From NCBI GenBank assembly GCA_038503075.1, contig JBCAML010000007.1, positions 2,046,001 to 2,110,000 on the forward strand: a stretch of 64,000 bases of DNA. The letters are read 5' to 3'. Shown here in pieces: positions 1-12,379 of this stretch. A program made the translations under genes and the position numbers. A model generated the notes under the pieces. That model saw only the letters and a program-made list of their open reading frames with translations, was not told the DNA's origin and did not search any database. Positions within the stretch are counted from its first letter, which is position 1, and every line of letters begins with the position of its first letter. This stretch comes from Gyromitra esculenta (taxonomy: Eukaryota; Ascomycota; Pezizomycetes; Pezizales; Discinaceae).

Positions 1-2646
1 CTCGTTATCTAGACATCGCCGTTGCCTAAAGCACTTTGATCGTAAAACGCCACGCTAATCAAACTGCGGTTGTCGCCTCCAGCCGTTAGGGCTCGTGTAT
101 AAGCGAATCGCTGCGAAGCGTTCCTACGTGATTGGGGCACTGGCCTGCTATTCCCGTTTGGACCCGACACAGGGATACTCCCACGATGTTCAAGCTGTGT
201 TGCGCAGTAGCCAAGAGGCTAGCGGAAACTACCAGCTTCCTGGGAGTTGATTCTCTCATATCTTATCGCGCTGTTACGGATCAACGAAGCCAATATCAGC
301 CCCCCCCCAAAAAAAACCCAGATCTTCGTACCTTCCAATTGTGTAGATAGCCCTCTATTTAAAATAGTTAAAGTCTCGCTTAATAATTATAGCAATCCGA
401 TCGCTCCAGCAGTCCGAACCCTACGTACAACTGCACCGTGGCTAGACCTCGCCACTCTGCACCAATTGCAAGGACGCTGAGACAACATGTGTACTTATAG
501 TATGTCCTGTAGTTGAAATGCTTTTTTGTGGGACCTGTTCTTGACTTTTTAGGTAGCTGCACTTTAAGCCTAGAGACGAGAGCCAAGAGTAGTTTTATAG
601 GAAGGCGGCGGCCTCCGTTTAAACTAGTACTGTTGTGCTCTTTTGCTAGTGCATGGATGTCTGTTGATATTAACGATTATTATTTACGTTGAGGATTTGA
701 TTAAGTATGGACATCAGAGGTCTAGCTAGATACGTGTTTAATTAAATTTGCCTCAATACGTCGACGTCGGACCTGACTACAGATCTAGTATGTGCGGTCG
801 CGCACGCAAAAGGGTGATCAAATAGTAATCGACACCACGAGGAGTAGGAAGATAGTGATTGGCTTCAGCCACCGCCTTAGGAAAGTGGTGCAGGTTCACC
901 CTATACCCTAGCATCAAGCCTAAATCGCTGATAGGTGGAAGAATATCACCTGAAGAAAGACCACCCCTTAGTTATGCTATACGCTTCTAGCCCGCACACC
1001 CACGGTGCCCCCCAAGCAAAACACATTTAATACCTTTCTAAAACAATTTCCACTTTAATGCATCAGACACTCTACTTAATACACCTCTTAGCATGCCATC
1101 TTAAGAACCAAATCGATAAACTCAATCTCACTACCACTACTTTCCCGAGACTAAAGAGCGAGGGCTCAGCAGACATAAACCAGCAGAGACGTGAAAACCC
1201 CAACCCTTACTCTCGACCAAGTTATCCTACAGCTACAGCTACAGTAATAGCAGCCACGGGTCGCACCAAATACAAAAATGTAAACAGTAGAAAAGCACCA
1301 ACCAGTATCATAGCGCATCACTCGGCCGACTGTACGCTCCAAGCCCCAATACCCAAGATTCCGCAAAAACGCAAGAAATCACGCATGATCGGAAGAGCTG
1401 TAACCATATCCTATGCTCGGTAAGCAGTATGTCCTCCTACCTTCTCAAGTTCCTAGGAACACATACCTGGAAGTTTAGATGTGAACAGGGAGGGGGCGTG
1501 GCGGTAAGGGTATCGGGTATCTATATAAACCGTGGGATACACGTGCACCCAGGCCCACCCAACATCAATCTACCAGTTCGCCGCAATGGTGAGCATTCGT
1601 CGCCGTCGTTGGCTCAGCGACTATCCGTATCGGTATAGTAGTTTATTCGAGAATTGGGGGGGCAGGACGCTTTCGGTGCTCGAGTGACTTTGTATGATCC
1701 TGATTATGGCCACCTATGCTCATGCCCATGCCCATCACCGATGAATAACCGTTTTCTGCTACGTAGTGGAATGAAGCAATAGCTATTAAGCTAGAATACT
1801 GTGTCGAAACCCTAATCAAGCTTTGTCCTACGTGTGTGCCTGGCTAGCTGGTAAAAACTCCATCAACGGCAATACTAGTAATAAGCAACACTAACTGACT
1901 GCATGCACTTGCACCATAAAAGCCATAACCAACAACGCCATGAAAAAAAAAAAATTCATCGCAAACAGCAAACAGCGAAACAGAGCAGTGGTAAACCTCC
2001 ATTACACGCTATAGCTACATACATGAACCCGAACCCGCATGCAAAGCCCTTCAAACCCATCACATAGTTATACATCTAGTTAGTATATAGCGGGTACCTA
2101 AATAGTAGTCACGCATTGAGCCAGGATAGGATGGCTAGTAGGATTACCAATCTACACAATGACCCGGTCACGCCATGTCACTCTCGCTATTTTCTTTTAT
2201 TTTTCTTTCCTCCCCACACGTATGGCCGGGGGAAACTGTACAAGAGGGTTATCCATTGAAAGTAGAAAAAATAATAATGTTTGTGGTTAAACTAGTACTA
2301 AGTAGGTAAACCCGGAATCACAAAGTGCGGACTAGTAGGATATAGATATAAGAATAAAAGCTAGGAAGAGATGATCAACAAAAGAGATAATCCGAAGACT
2401 AATGTTAGCGTGACCAAGCCAAACCAATATCCGTCAGAAACAACAAACAAGCAAGAAGAGAAGAAGAAGAAAGCCCCTACATTTTTTAGTTAAGCCAAAG
2501 AGAAAAAGAACCAGAAAAGAGAAAGAAAAAGAAAAAGAAAAAGAAAAATCAGAGAATGTAAAAAGATACGCAAAAGATGAAGACTCCAATTTCAACTCCA
2601 TATCCAATCCAACCCACAAAACCCACTTCCCCAACTTCTCCAGCAT
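1..2646. other. Intergenic region, no gene recognised
   Basis: Both strands hold only short open frames without recognisable domains or a convincing exon chain. A TATA-like stretch (near 1520) and short ORFs around 1058-1638 do not add up to a gene. A pyrimidine/purine-skewed (GAAAAA)n tract at 2519-2548 lies just beyond the stop codon of the downstream minus-strand gene and is probably in its 3' UTR. Confidence 0.6.
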
Positions 2647-5319
2647 CTACTGATAATAAGGCCCACCTCCCATCCTGCTCGGAGTACCAGCCGGACCCAT
2701 CCCCCACGCGTCCTGCCACCTAACTTTATTCTCCATACCCTGATACCTCTTACTTTGCTTCCTCTCCAGGCCTTCAGTAGCGCTCGGGGACTCCACATCC
2801 CCCATCTCATCATCTCCGTCATCACCACTCTCAATATCACCCATCCGTCTACTCGGCAATTCGATCACTGCAGGAGCTACACTACTCTCCCTAGAGGTGA
2901 TAGTCGGCAATGGTTCCGCCGACCTCCACGTCCTAGGAACAGTCCAGCAGTGCGAACGGAAGTGGCTTCGCTCGTCACTACCGCATCCTGCAACACCAGA
3001 CGCATCCATGCCTCTCTCGCCACCCCCTTTCCATGGCGGAGTGCCGCGGAGCTTGGCGCAGAGGAAGTAGTCGACTCCTTCGGTGTGCCTGATCCCAGGC
3101 GAGTCAACAGCGACGGTAGCGAGTGTTTGTAGAATACCGTATATTAGAATCCAGCGACCCTTTCGTGCGTCGTGAGGGTCGACTTCGGCCGCAGGGATAG
3201 ATTTCTCGTGCTTGGCAAATGCGTCGACGAGGTCGTTGGAGACGGAGGAGGAGAGGAGGGATTCGATGTTGGTTGACTCGGATAGTGAGAGGGCTGCGGC
3301 TTTATCAGCGGCCCCAGGAGTTAAGAATGACGTCGGAGTGTTGGTTACTGAGCCTCTACGCGCGCCCTGGAAGAAACGGCCTGCAGCCGTCGAGGTAGTG
3401 CCTTTGAGTTTCTGTCCGGGAGTCATGGTTGGTGGAACTAAGGGGAAGGGGTGTGGGATGTTGGGATAGTTGTTCCTCTCGTCGAAGGCAATCAGGATGT
3501 CGGTTATCTGGAGATCGTCGTCGTCTGCTCTCCAGTGCGGGACTTTTGGATTAACGAGTTTCTTGCCAGCGACGGTATTATTTGGTCTATTCACGCTCTG
3601 GCGTGGATGGTGTGTCTGCGCGTTGCTATTGTTCCAAGATACTTCACGGTCAACAAGATAGTCATACAACGCAGAAAAGTCACGCTGCAGCTGAACATAT
3701 AACATCCTGCTGAATCGTCCATCAGGGGTATGCGGAGGCCAGGACCCAAAGCGAGACTGATAGTGCTTTATCAGGAACTTTTGGAACTTGTCAAACGCCA
3801 TCCTAGCATGCGGCGCAGCTGAGGATGTAGCAGGCCACATATCATGGAAGTTAAAGCTACTCAACCTCGCATCTGCCTGCGCGACGCGTACCTGGATCTC
3901 CAGAGATGCACGATCGATGAGTGCCTTCGTGATGGGCGATATTTCCCGCCATTCTCCGCCGCCTTCAAGTCGTGCCAACATCCCAGTACAGTGAACAAAC
4001 CCCTCCCTCCATAGACTCTCCACACCTCCCATTCCCATTTCCCCTCCACCAAGACCGTAACCTAAGCCCCCTGACGCGCCGGCCCGCTCTGCCCACACCA
4101 CGAGCCCTGCTGCGCCTTCGGGCCAGTTGCGGACGTCGTCGAATTCACGCTTCTGTAGGTAATCCATAACCAAGCGCTGCGTATTAGCATGACCCATACG
4201 GGGACCTGGAACCTGCGACGGGCTCAACAAGCTGCCGTATGGCGATTCGATCTCAGACATCCCACGGTCCACAACGAGATCGTAAGTCAGTGGGCTTGGC
4301 GAACTCAGGTACAAATCAGTTCGATCCACGAGGTCCAGTAGAGTCTGGCCCAAAGTCATCCCCACAAGGGCCTTATTGTAAAGGATAGCGAAAAAGTTGC
4401 GGGTTGTCAGGTGGTGTCTGAGGGCACTGCTTTTATCGCCGCCCATCTGGGCTGGGAAATACAGTTTATACAGAATACCGTTCTCGTCGTTCGCTAGGGT
4501 GTTTGGTTTTCGGTAGGGGCTAGGGAAGTTATACTCAAACTCCATGCTCCCCGTAGCGCTTCGAGGCGAGTCCCCATCATAACCACCCAGTCCTGTCTGA
4601 CCTGGAGGAGTTATCGGTCGCTCCCTGAACGACTCTTCCAGCGCAGCTATTATAAACGGAGATTCGGTAGACCGCAGCACCGAAGACCGTAACCTAAACG
4701 ACGGTTGCGGCGGCGGTGGCTTATATAGGCCTCGAGGCTTTCTCGGTGGTATTGGTCGCTCAGTAAGATATACTAGAGTATCACCATCAGGAAACCATAG
4801 TTCAAGATCCTACACAAACAGTTAGCCAGAAGCACAAAAAAAAAAAAAAAAGGCTGAGGAATAGTTTACCTTCCCCCCTCTACCAGCACCATCCCATAGC
4901 TCACCACGCCGTCCACCCCCTTCCCATCGCTTCACGATAACCTTCTCCTCGCCAAACAAACCGCCTCCTAGCCCTAACCCTTGACCCAACCCCAACCCAT
5001 ATCCACTCCCATGAACATCCTTTTTACCCAGCGACCCGCCATTCGACAGCCGACCTCTGATCTTCTCACTATGCGAATCAAAGAAGGAGCGTAGCGACGA
5101 TTTACCAATTTTGGGACCAGAATGTAGTTGGAAGCTGTTGCGCGAGGAGCCAGAGGCGGAGGACGCCGATGGAGTTATCAAGCCGCCGGAACCGATCTTA
5201 GCAACACCTTTATTGGTTCGAGAGTGCGAATGGGAGTGTGAAATAACGGTGGGCGAGGAAGGAGATCCACCCGCAATCTTGTCGAGCTTAACTCGAGCAC
5301 GAGCGGAGCGTTGAGCCAT
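2647..5319 (-). CDS. Conserved ascomycete protein, DUF8004-like, two exons (870 aa)
   Basis: Predicted exons are 5319-4870 and 4809-2647 (minus). The intron has a GTAAAC donor and a pyrimidine-rich tract ending in TGTAG, and it joins in phase 0 (…GRGGK then DLELWFPDGD…). Exon 1 encodes a basic, Ser/Gly-rich, probably disordered N-terminus. Exon 2 opens with DLELWFPDGDTLVYL and carries conserved blocks such as GEWREISPITKALIDRA, FHDMWP, and ARKGRWILIYGILQTLATV followed by GVDYFLCAKLRGTPPWK. I associate these blocks with the Pezizomycotina family catalogued as DUF8004; that is recall, not a search. The C-terminus is acidic and polar (DIESGDDGDDEMGD). No signal peptide or membrane segment is seen, so it is probably cytosolic or nuclear. 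Function is unknown. The ATG at 5319 is the first in frame; splicing removes an A-rich run in the genomic plus strand. Confidence 0.85.
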
Positions 5320-6449
5320 TATTGAAGAATAGCAGCAAGCTAGACTACAGGTTGTTTCTTTTTGGGGGGTGGAGGGAGTTAGTTCTGGCTTATCGAAGAT
5401 GAAGTATTTTATAACGTAAAAATATGTGGCTGAAACTGGAATCCGAGACTGATAGCGACGATACTAAGCGAAGGGACGAAGAGCAATTCACAAAGGGAGA
5501 GGGAACAGTGGGCAGATGGGGTATGGAAAGAAAGGAGGGAACAAGATTAAAAGGAGAGAAAAATAAAAAAAGTAAGGCGAAGCTGAAATCCAGTACGAAA
5601 TAGATAATTACGATTATGGGGGGTGGATGAGGAGCGTGGAGGGTGCGGTGGACGGCGACTTGGCCCAGCGTAGAGTAGGCTCGATAGCTTTGGCGTGTGC
5701 GACAACCACCACCACGCGAGGAAGTCCTTTTACCGGGGATTTACCTCCACAGGCGGAGGCACTTACTCAAGACATAACATATGTTTGTCACCAGCTGTGT
5801 CGCCCGCCAGACGTCCGAGACAGCTCTGCTACCGACAGGCAGGTACCGTGATCAGTGGATGATAAGTGACCGTAGTAGCCGGACAGCGGATGCTGCAGAC
5901 TGGTCGAGAAGAATACGGTAAAAGCGCCGCAATGCCAGTCTTGGTCTACTGAGCTGTTGGGCGCGGAACAGAGACGGAAGGACATGTAGTCTGAGATCTT
6001 GATCAGATCCACGGGATAGCCAGACGGTCTCGTGGAGTTCGAGAAGAGCAGGCATGTTCCGGGGGGGGACGCAGGCTCTATCTCCAGCGTATAGCAACGG
6101 CGCAGCAATATTGGTATGGCACATCAATATTAGTGTGAACTGCGCTATTCCGCATTGGGAGGCAGCACTAAGTCGCTCGATGCGGTCTATAGCTATGCCC
6201 ACCAGCTCTGCCCTTGAGCCATTCAGTGCTCTGTCTGGCGCCGCAAGAACTACATATGTATGTATGTGTGTAGTAGCTGTTCTCTCTTCCAGGAGTGGGA
6301 GTGGGGTTGTGCGGCTTAACAGGCAGTCCCTTACGTTGGCGTGAAGCGCGGGAAAGCGCCTCGTTCGGGAAGGAAGAATGAGGGGCTTCCACGCTCTCTC
6401 GGTTATCCCGTTTGCCTGGTTGCCTGGTTGCCTGCGGTGCAATCTGGTG
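5320..6449. other. Intergenic region upstream of the DUF8004-like gene
   Basis: This should hold the promoter and 5' UTR of the minus-strand gene starting at 5319. A 196-codon minus-strand open frame at 5852-6442 has no recognisable domain and overlaps other open frames, so it is not called. Nothing else is supported. Confidence 0.5.
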
Positions 6450-6741
6450 TAGGGATCGGACTTGTAATAATACCGTATTGTAATGCAATGTATTTTATGT
6501 ATTATACAGTATTAAAAGATAAAATACGGTGGATAAGATACATACCAGTACTAATATAGGTTAAGGTATGGTTAACTGCCAGTTTTGGGGGGGGTTCTAG
6601 GCCTCAACGGGGAAAAAAGGGCCCAGTCAGGCAGCCCCGGCTTGGGAGTGGTCTGTGCGGGTATGTATCGTATTATTGATACAATACAATACTCGTAAAA
6701 TACGGTATTTTATTATAAAATACGTATTTTACCGATCCCTA
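6450..6741. mobile_element. Non-autonomous hAT-like MITE, 292 bp
   Basis: The element begins TAGGGATCGG and ends CCGATCCCTA, a perfect 10-bp terminal inverted repeat. It is flanked by ATCTGGTG (6442-6449) and GTCTGGTG (6742-6749), which match at 7 of 8 positions. An 8-bp target duplication and a TAGGG-type terminus are hallmarks of the hAT superfamily. The interior is AT-rich and full of small palindromes built on AATACGGTATT-like units (near 6470, 6528 and 6694-6731). There is no coding capacity, so it would depend on a transposase elsewhere. Confidence 0.7.
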
Positions 6742-9609
6742 GTCTGGTGTGGCCCTATTCACGTGTCTCTGGACTCTGTCGAGTACGAGAAACCACAGCA
6801 ATAGCTTCAATGGCTGCACCACCCCTCCAACCGCTCCACTAGGGGCCAGCGCTTATCCCAGATACACTTCAAATAGCATGTGCTCTAGATAAAGCTCCAA
6901 TCGTCAAATTGAAACCGAATCTCAAATCTCAGAAACATCCTCTGGTGTTCGTCCCAACTAACATCTCGCCTTGACTCTATCCCATACGCTCTCTACTTCT
7001 CGATTGAGCTTTAGTACACCTCTGGGACGTGACACTTCTCTCCAGCTTGCAAAACAGAGAACCGTATTGTAGCCAACACCGAGCACCACGGAGTCTTCTC
7101 TCAAAAGACTCTACTCCAGATCTCTCAGTGATTCAGTATATAAGGATTACAGCGAGCTTGATTGATCTCCCTCTTGCTATACCCTTGTTTCAACCCAGTA
7201 ACCCTACCGTGCACCCAAACTAGACAAGCGCTACAAAAGTCCCCACAACCGTAGTCCTGCTGTGCGGTCATATGTGGCTACACTTTCCCGGGTTGGTAAC
7301 AAAAACCTCATAAACTCTCTCGGTACAGCCCTCCAACCTATGGTAACGGCTCATCCAAGACATCGAAAATCAAACCGCTCCATGGGTTGGATTCGTACTG
7401 CCGTCCCTTGGAACGGTACCTTGCCGGGTAGGCAGGCAGGTAGGTGGGTATTTGGGAAGCGAGACGCAGGGAATACCCTTTCTCTCTCACTAACTGCAAG
7501 CGACTCATTTTACCTCCAGCTCTTGGCGAGCCCGAAACACCACATCGCTGGCACGTGAACGATATCGCCGTCGTGAGATGTAGATCATGGTTCGTGGATC
7601 CGGACTTGTCTAGAGTGGAGAGCTGATTACCTGTAGATGGAGATCTATGTATGTGCTATAACCACTATTCCCAAGACGAACGGTATGCTGTTAGTGTATA
7701 GCAACTAAAGCCCCCCCCTTCCCCGGTCTCTGTAGCGAGTGCTTAGTGTTCCGTATTCTCGGTACTTTTCTAGTCCCCGTCTCTAATGTCCTTTAGCTCA
7801 TCGGCAGGTACGAACAGCGCGCAACTCAAAGATCTAGATTCCAGAAAACCACACTCTGGTCTGCCCAGCTTCAAAAGCAGCAGAACCCGTACCAGCGAGT
7901 AAGTAGCAAGTAGACAGAACACATCACCACAAAACTCCCCCCCCCTCCAAACCCATCCAGTACAAAAAAAAAAAGGGCTCAATACCCGGCATAGCAGAAG
8001 ATGCTACACATGTTGCAACTCAGACCCCTTCCCTCAACTCGGATACCCAGGCATTCTATCCGATCCATGGTTCCGGCAGAGCAGATCCAGCGGTGCCGTG
8101 TCGATCTGGCCGATTTAATGATCTAAATAATTTAATCCCTTTCTCTTCTCTCTTAGGGTGCGGCGAGGTGATTTTCGACGCGGGGCGGACATGGGGGCGA
8201 GACACAGTTGGCTGGGTAGGTAGATATAAGAGGCCAAAGCTTAAGGGTACTTGGCGAAAAAAAAACGTCATTTTGGAATGAGAACCAACTAGAGTTTGGG
8301 TGTGTGATGTGGTTATGGTCAGTTTTAGTTTTAGTTTTTTTCCCTTGAGATTTAGGGGGGTGGGTGGTCAGATTGAAGGCTGATATAATACATGTAGCCT
8401 ATCGTGCAGACATTTATCGGGGAGTAGTTGATAGCTAACCCGGGGGGGAGGGGGGGAGATCGCGCACTTTTGTTGAAATTATAATCTCTTTTAAATATAG
8501 CTGCAACAAAGCCTCCCTCCCTCATTCCAATAGCCTCTAATTCCCCGGTCTAGAAAAAAAAACCGGTGTAATCGATATCATGCGCAATCAGACTTTCATC
8601 CGTGGCTGTTTAATCTATCGTGAGTCTAGATATGTAAATGCAAAACCGATCAGCTGAATAATACTAGCTTATAAACTCAACCCTCTCCCCCTCTCTTCCC
8701 CCTCAGTAGCCGAAAGCCCGCTAAAGTTACATCGAGCACCTTTTCCCGTAGAGCCTCCGAATATATATGTATGTCTACGCAATCTCTAAAGATTTATGAA
8801 TTGTAATCAATAAATATAGTTAGCGTCGGCGCGGGGTTAGACGTTCAAGTAGGTAACTGTGGATTTGACATACATACTGCGGTGTTATCTAATGTAGGCC
8901 TAGGTAGGCTAGTTAGCTACATGTAGCCGGCAGCCTGCGTGTTAAAAAATGCCAACGTCACTCACTACATGTATTCATATATAATAGCAAGAGTTTCCCA
9001 CGCCTCAGTGATTCGATTAAGAGGTGCTTTGGCGGCAGAGGTAAGCTGAGGAGTTTTTTGCCTGTTTGGTGGGCCGTGGGTGATGGCTGGCTGGCTTTGG
9101 GGTTTGGAATTAATTGTGCTTTGCCTTGGGTTCGAGAATATTGCTGCAGTGGTAGTTGGACAGGAATTGGACTAGATGATTCTTAGGCTTTCTGGGGTAG
9201 TCGTTTGGGAGTACAGTCGCGTCTGTAGAGTCCTGGCACCGGCCGGGGCCTACTTACTACATGTACCTGCTGATAGTAAAATCAAATTGCTGTAGATTAA
9301 GCTAGCAGATAGCAAGTTAACAGCGACAAAAACTATGAAAACACTAACATTTTAAATAACTGCCAACAACTTTATATAGCCACCTTCTATAAAAACTATC
9401 ACTTCGATCCGCCAGCATTCGTGCTCAATAGAGACGGAAGTGCCAAGATTTTCCGGGCAGGCGCAGAGATGGAACGTCAGGGTTTTTCGTTCTGTGAGGT
9501 CGCCATAGGAATAATGTGAGACCTGTCCCATACCCATACCCATACCCCTAGTACATGTAGTCTGCATCGGTTCGGTACTTTCTCGTAGCCTTGATCATGG
9601 ATAATTACT
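6742..9609. other. Intergenic region, no gene recognised
   Basis: Only short overlapping open frames, homopolymer runs (A/T and C/G tracts near 7715, 7938, 7963 and 8440) and AT-rich spacers are seen. No exon chain or domain can be defended on either strand. Confidence 0.5.
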
Positions 9610-9712
9610 CGTGCCGCCGAGAGGTCTTCATGTCACGTGACATATAACATGCAGTTAATTTTCAACATCATCAGTTATTATGCACGTGACATGAAGACTT
9701 TTCGGCGGCACG
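9610..9712. repeat. 103-bp hairpin-forming inverted repeat (MITE-like)
   Basis: Arms 9610-9639 and 9683-9712 are 30 nt each and match at 28 of 30 positions in inverted orientation. They start CGTGCCGCCGA and each contains TCTTCATGTCACGTG. The loop is 43 nt. No clear target duplication flanks it, so it may be a very short MITE, a relic, or a structured regulatory element. Confidence 0.6.
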
Positions 9713-11938
9713 GGTACATCCTATCACCTTCCTAAACTTCAAGCTCTAGCTTGCAGGTACCTAGAGTATATCTACCTTCTATATTAAAGAACATTCCTAA
9801 ACCTCTTGAACAGCAGTGAAGTTGCCTGTTTTGGTTTAGGCCTGCTAAAACCTGCTCGAACCCTTTCAACCAGCAGCCAACTGCTGATCAGCACATCCCT
9901 CGGAACTGCCCATTTCTCCATGTTTTCGAGAACCCCGCATATTTCCACCAATACACTCTGCTTTGGCCTGAGATTAAGGGTTTCTGGTCAAAAGATTTAA
10001 GCTACGACACGAAACGTGCCTGGTGGCCACATGGACGATATAATACCCCCGAAGATCCGAGAGCCGATAGGATCAAAGTCAGTGGATACGGTTATCGATA
10101 TAACACAAGATTGGTACATATATGCATTCGCCTTCTCCGAATTTCCGCGGCTAGCCGTTACTGAATTAAAAAGATGAAAATTTATCAGCGTTTTTGCACA
10201 TGGCACACGCCACTAAATATATACATCACTATCGGAACCCTCAGGATCGATCACCACGTTTCGTCGGCTTCGTCGATCGGAGCCAAGAGCTTTATTTTGG
10301 TCTGCCAGAGCCAACTGAATAGCCTCAGCCTCCGCCTCCGCCTCAGTCTACAAAGCTCGGGTTTCAGGTACGCATTCTATATTCTTACATCAGCACTCGA
10401 AAGAGACATCGTGATGCCGTATATCAAAGTATTTACACCCTAGGTAGCTGTAGCCAAGACCCCAACCCGTGCCAATCAGTATCTGCAGGGTCTAAAATTT
10501 TAGTCTTACTCGCTATTCGTTATAGGAAATACATTTTTATCTCCCTGGAATCCAAGGGATAGCATTCTTTCAAAAATATATTTGCGGGTAAAGATGGAAG
10601 GTCGATGTTAAGTAAGTAGATAAAGACGGGGTATTAATATGGGACGTATGCATGTGTCAGATTACTTACTTTTTTTTTCTTTCTTTCTTATCGTGTCCTC
10701 GCCTTGGCATTCCATGTTACTGGGCCCCATGGGTACGGGTCCGCTTCTTTCGGAATCGTTTCCGCACATCTTCATGAGACTGCAGAAGATAAATTCCCCG
10801 CTTCTATGGAAGGGTTTGAGAGTATTGTGCAAAATGTGTATACTGTACTGTTCTATGTATGGATGAAAGGAGAAACGAGGGTTCTAACAGAACTTGGCTA
10901 AGTTCAACCTACTGGTTAGAGTATTTTTTGAGCTGGAATTGTTGTTACGGTATAGTATCGCTCGGGTTGCTCTTCTTATTGTATAATCTATAGTACTGAT
11001 TGTGTTTATAATTACAAAAGCTTCTTGAAAATTGTCCGGATCACTAGATCAATCACCCGATGTTTCAAGACGAACTTGCATGCGAATCCTTGGGCCCGTA
11101 GAATTCGCATGTACAAGATTAGTTTTCTGATATATCTGGGCCAGTCTTCTAAACCCTGTGATAACTATAACTAATACACCGGGGCGTGAGTGCCGATTAT
11201 GGGCTACTGGATAGCTGCCCAGACAGACTGTAGCACGCTGGGTCCCGCTATCGTATCACTTAGTCAATTATCCGGCCACCTTATACAGAAGTTTGCAAAG
11301 AGTGACAACTAAGATGTGTCTGTTTTCCTATCGAGAGTCAGTCACAGCCTGAAACAAAAATGCTGCGGAGCATGATTTATTTATGACTATCTGACCTTCA
11401 GCCGCAGCTGTAATGTATCAGGTTGGTTATCGATCACGATGATGCTATAATTAGTTCAGAGACTGTTTCTTGGTGGATCATGGATGGACCCACATTCATA
11501 CTTGTACGTAGCTTGGTCGAACTTTGGCATGACGGCAGTCACCAACCCTCACTCGCAGGTGGCTATATGGCTTCTATAGTGAAGTTAGTGTCTGGTTTAT
11601 AATAGGTTATCGCTTTCTGGTATTGAATGTAGGTTAGTCTTTTTTACTTTTCATCCCACCCTTAAATATTTTTAGTGTTGGTAGAATATTTTAAGTTCAT
11701 AAAAAATCACTCGGTGCACACCTCGATTTATCTATTCGGCTATTCCGTTTACGATTTTGAGTCGAGGTGATTTTTATTCCGTAGGACTACATCAAAACTT
11801 CGTGATGAACATGATGATATATATATGCATTCGTTGGGTTACAACATGAAATGTGGTTTTTTGACTCCCATATATACCCTACTCGCCTGATCATTTGTTT
11901 GCCACTTTCATCCATCCACAAAGTCACCATTTCTGATT
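9713..11938. other. Intergenic region with TATA-like sequence before the next ORF
   Basis: No gene is supported. An imperfect inverted pair is seen at about 11699-11712 (ATAAAAAATCAC) and 11762-11780 (TCGAGGTGATTTTTATT). A TATATA motif at about 11870-11876 lies about 65 bp before the ATG at 11939 and could serve that ORF. Confidence 0.4.
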
Positions 11939-12379
11939 ATGCCGAATAAACGTTCTTCAAAAGTAGGTTGTAAGACCGAGATTTCCACTCTGCGAGATCA
12001 CATCAAGGATCTTCATAAGCAACTCATCACCTCCCACCACGACCTTACTCGACTTCAGCTGTTCGTCAGCCAACCATTTCTCGACGAACCTATGGTCGAA
12101 AGCTATGCCGCTAGAACTACCTACACAGCCGCTCGCCAGAAAAATGCTATTGAGTATGCTGAAGCGACATTGGGGTCGATATCCGATGTTGTCACTATTA
12201 TCGGCACTAACACTTCAAACGTGTATGCTAGGCTGAAGGGGCTCGAGGGCGATTCTGGGAAGGCATTGCCGAAGACGAAGAATGGTCTTAATAAAATCTC
12301 TGAGCTAGCGGAAGAAGCCTGGGAGTTGCATGAAAAGGTGAAGAAGCAGATTGATTTGATTCCAATCGCGAGGTCGTAG
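11939..12379 (+). CDS. Small orphan protein, coiled-coil-like (146 aa)
   Basis: This is a single uninterrupted ORF with a TATA-like box (CATATATACC) upstream. The product has no signal peptide or membrane segment. Residues about 12-45 (TEISTLRDHIKDLHKQLI…) and 120-141 (ISELAEEAWELHEKVKKQ) are charged, heptad-like helices suggestive of a coiled coil. I recognise no family. Coding status is supported by length, composition and the isolated clean frame with a plausible promoter, but not by homology. It could be a lineage-specific gene or a chance ORF. Confidence 0.5.
   Translation: MPNKRSSKVGCKTEISTLRDHIKDLHKQLITSHHDLTRLQLFVSQPFLDEPMVESYAARTTYTAARQKNAIEYAEATLGSISDVVTIIGTNTSNVYARLKGLEGDSGKALPKTKNGLNKISELAEEAWELHEKVKKQIDLIPIARS

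Noticed and set aside
5852..6442. 196-codon minus-strand open frame upstream of the DUF8004-like gene
   Set aside because: No recognisable domain, no splice signals linking it to other exons, and overlapping open frames of similar quality on both strands; it abuts a MITE.
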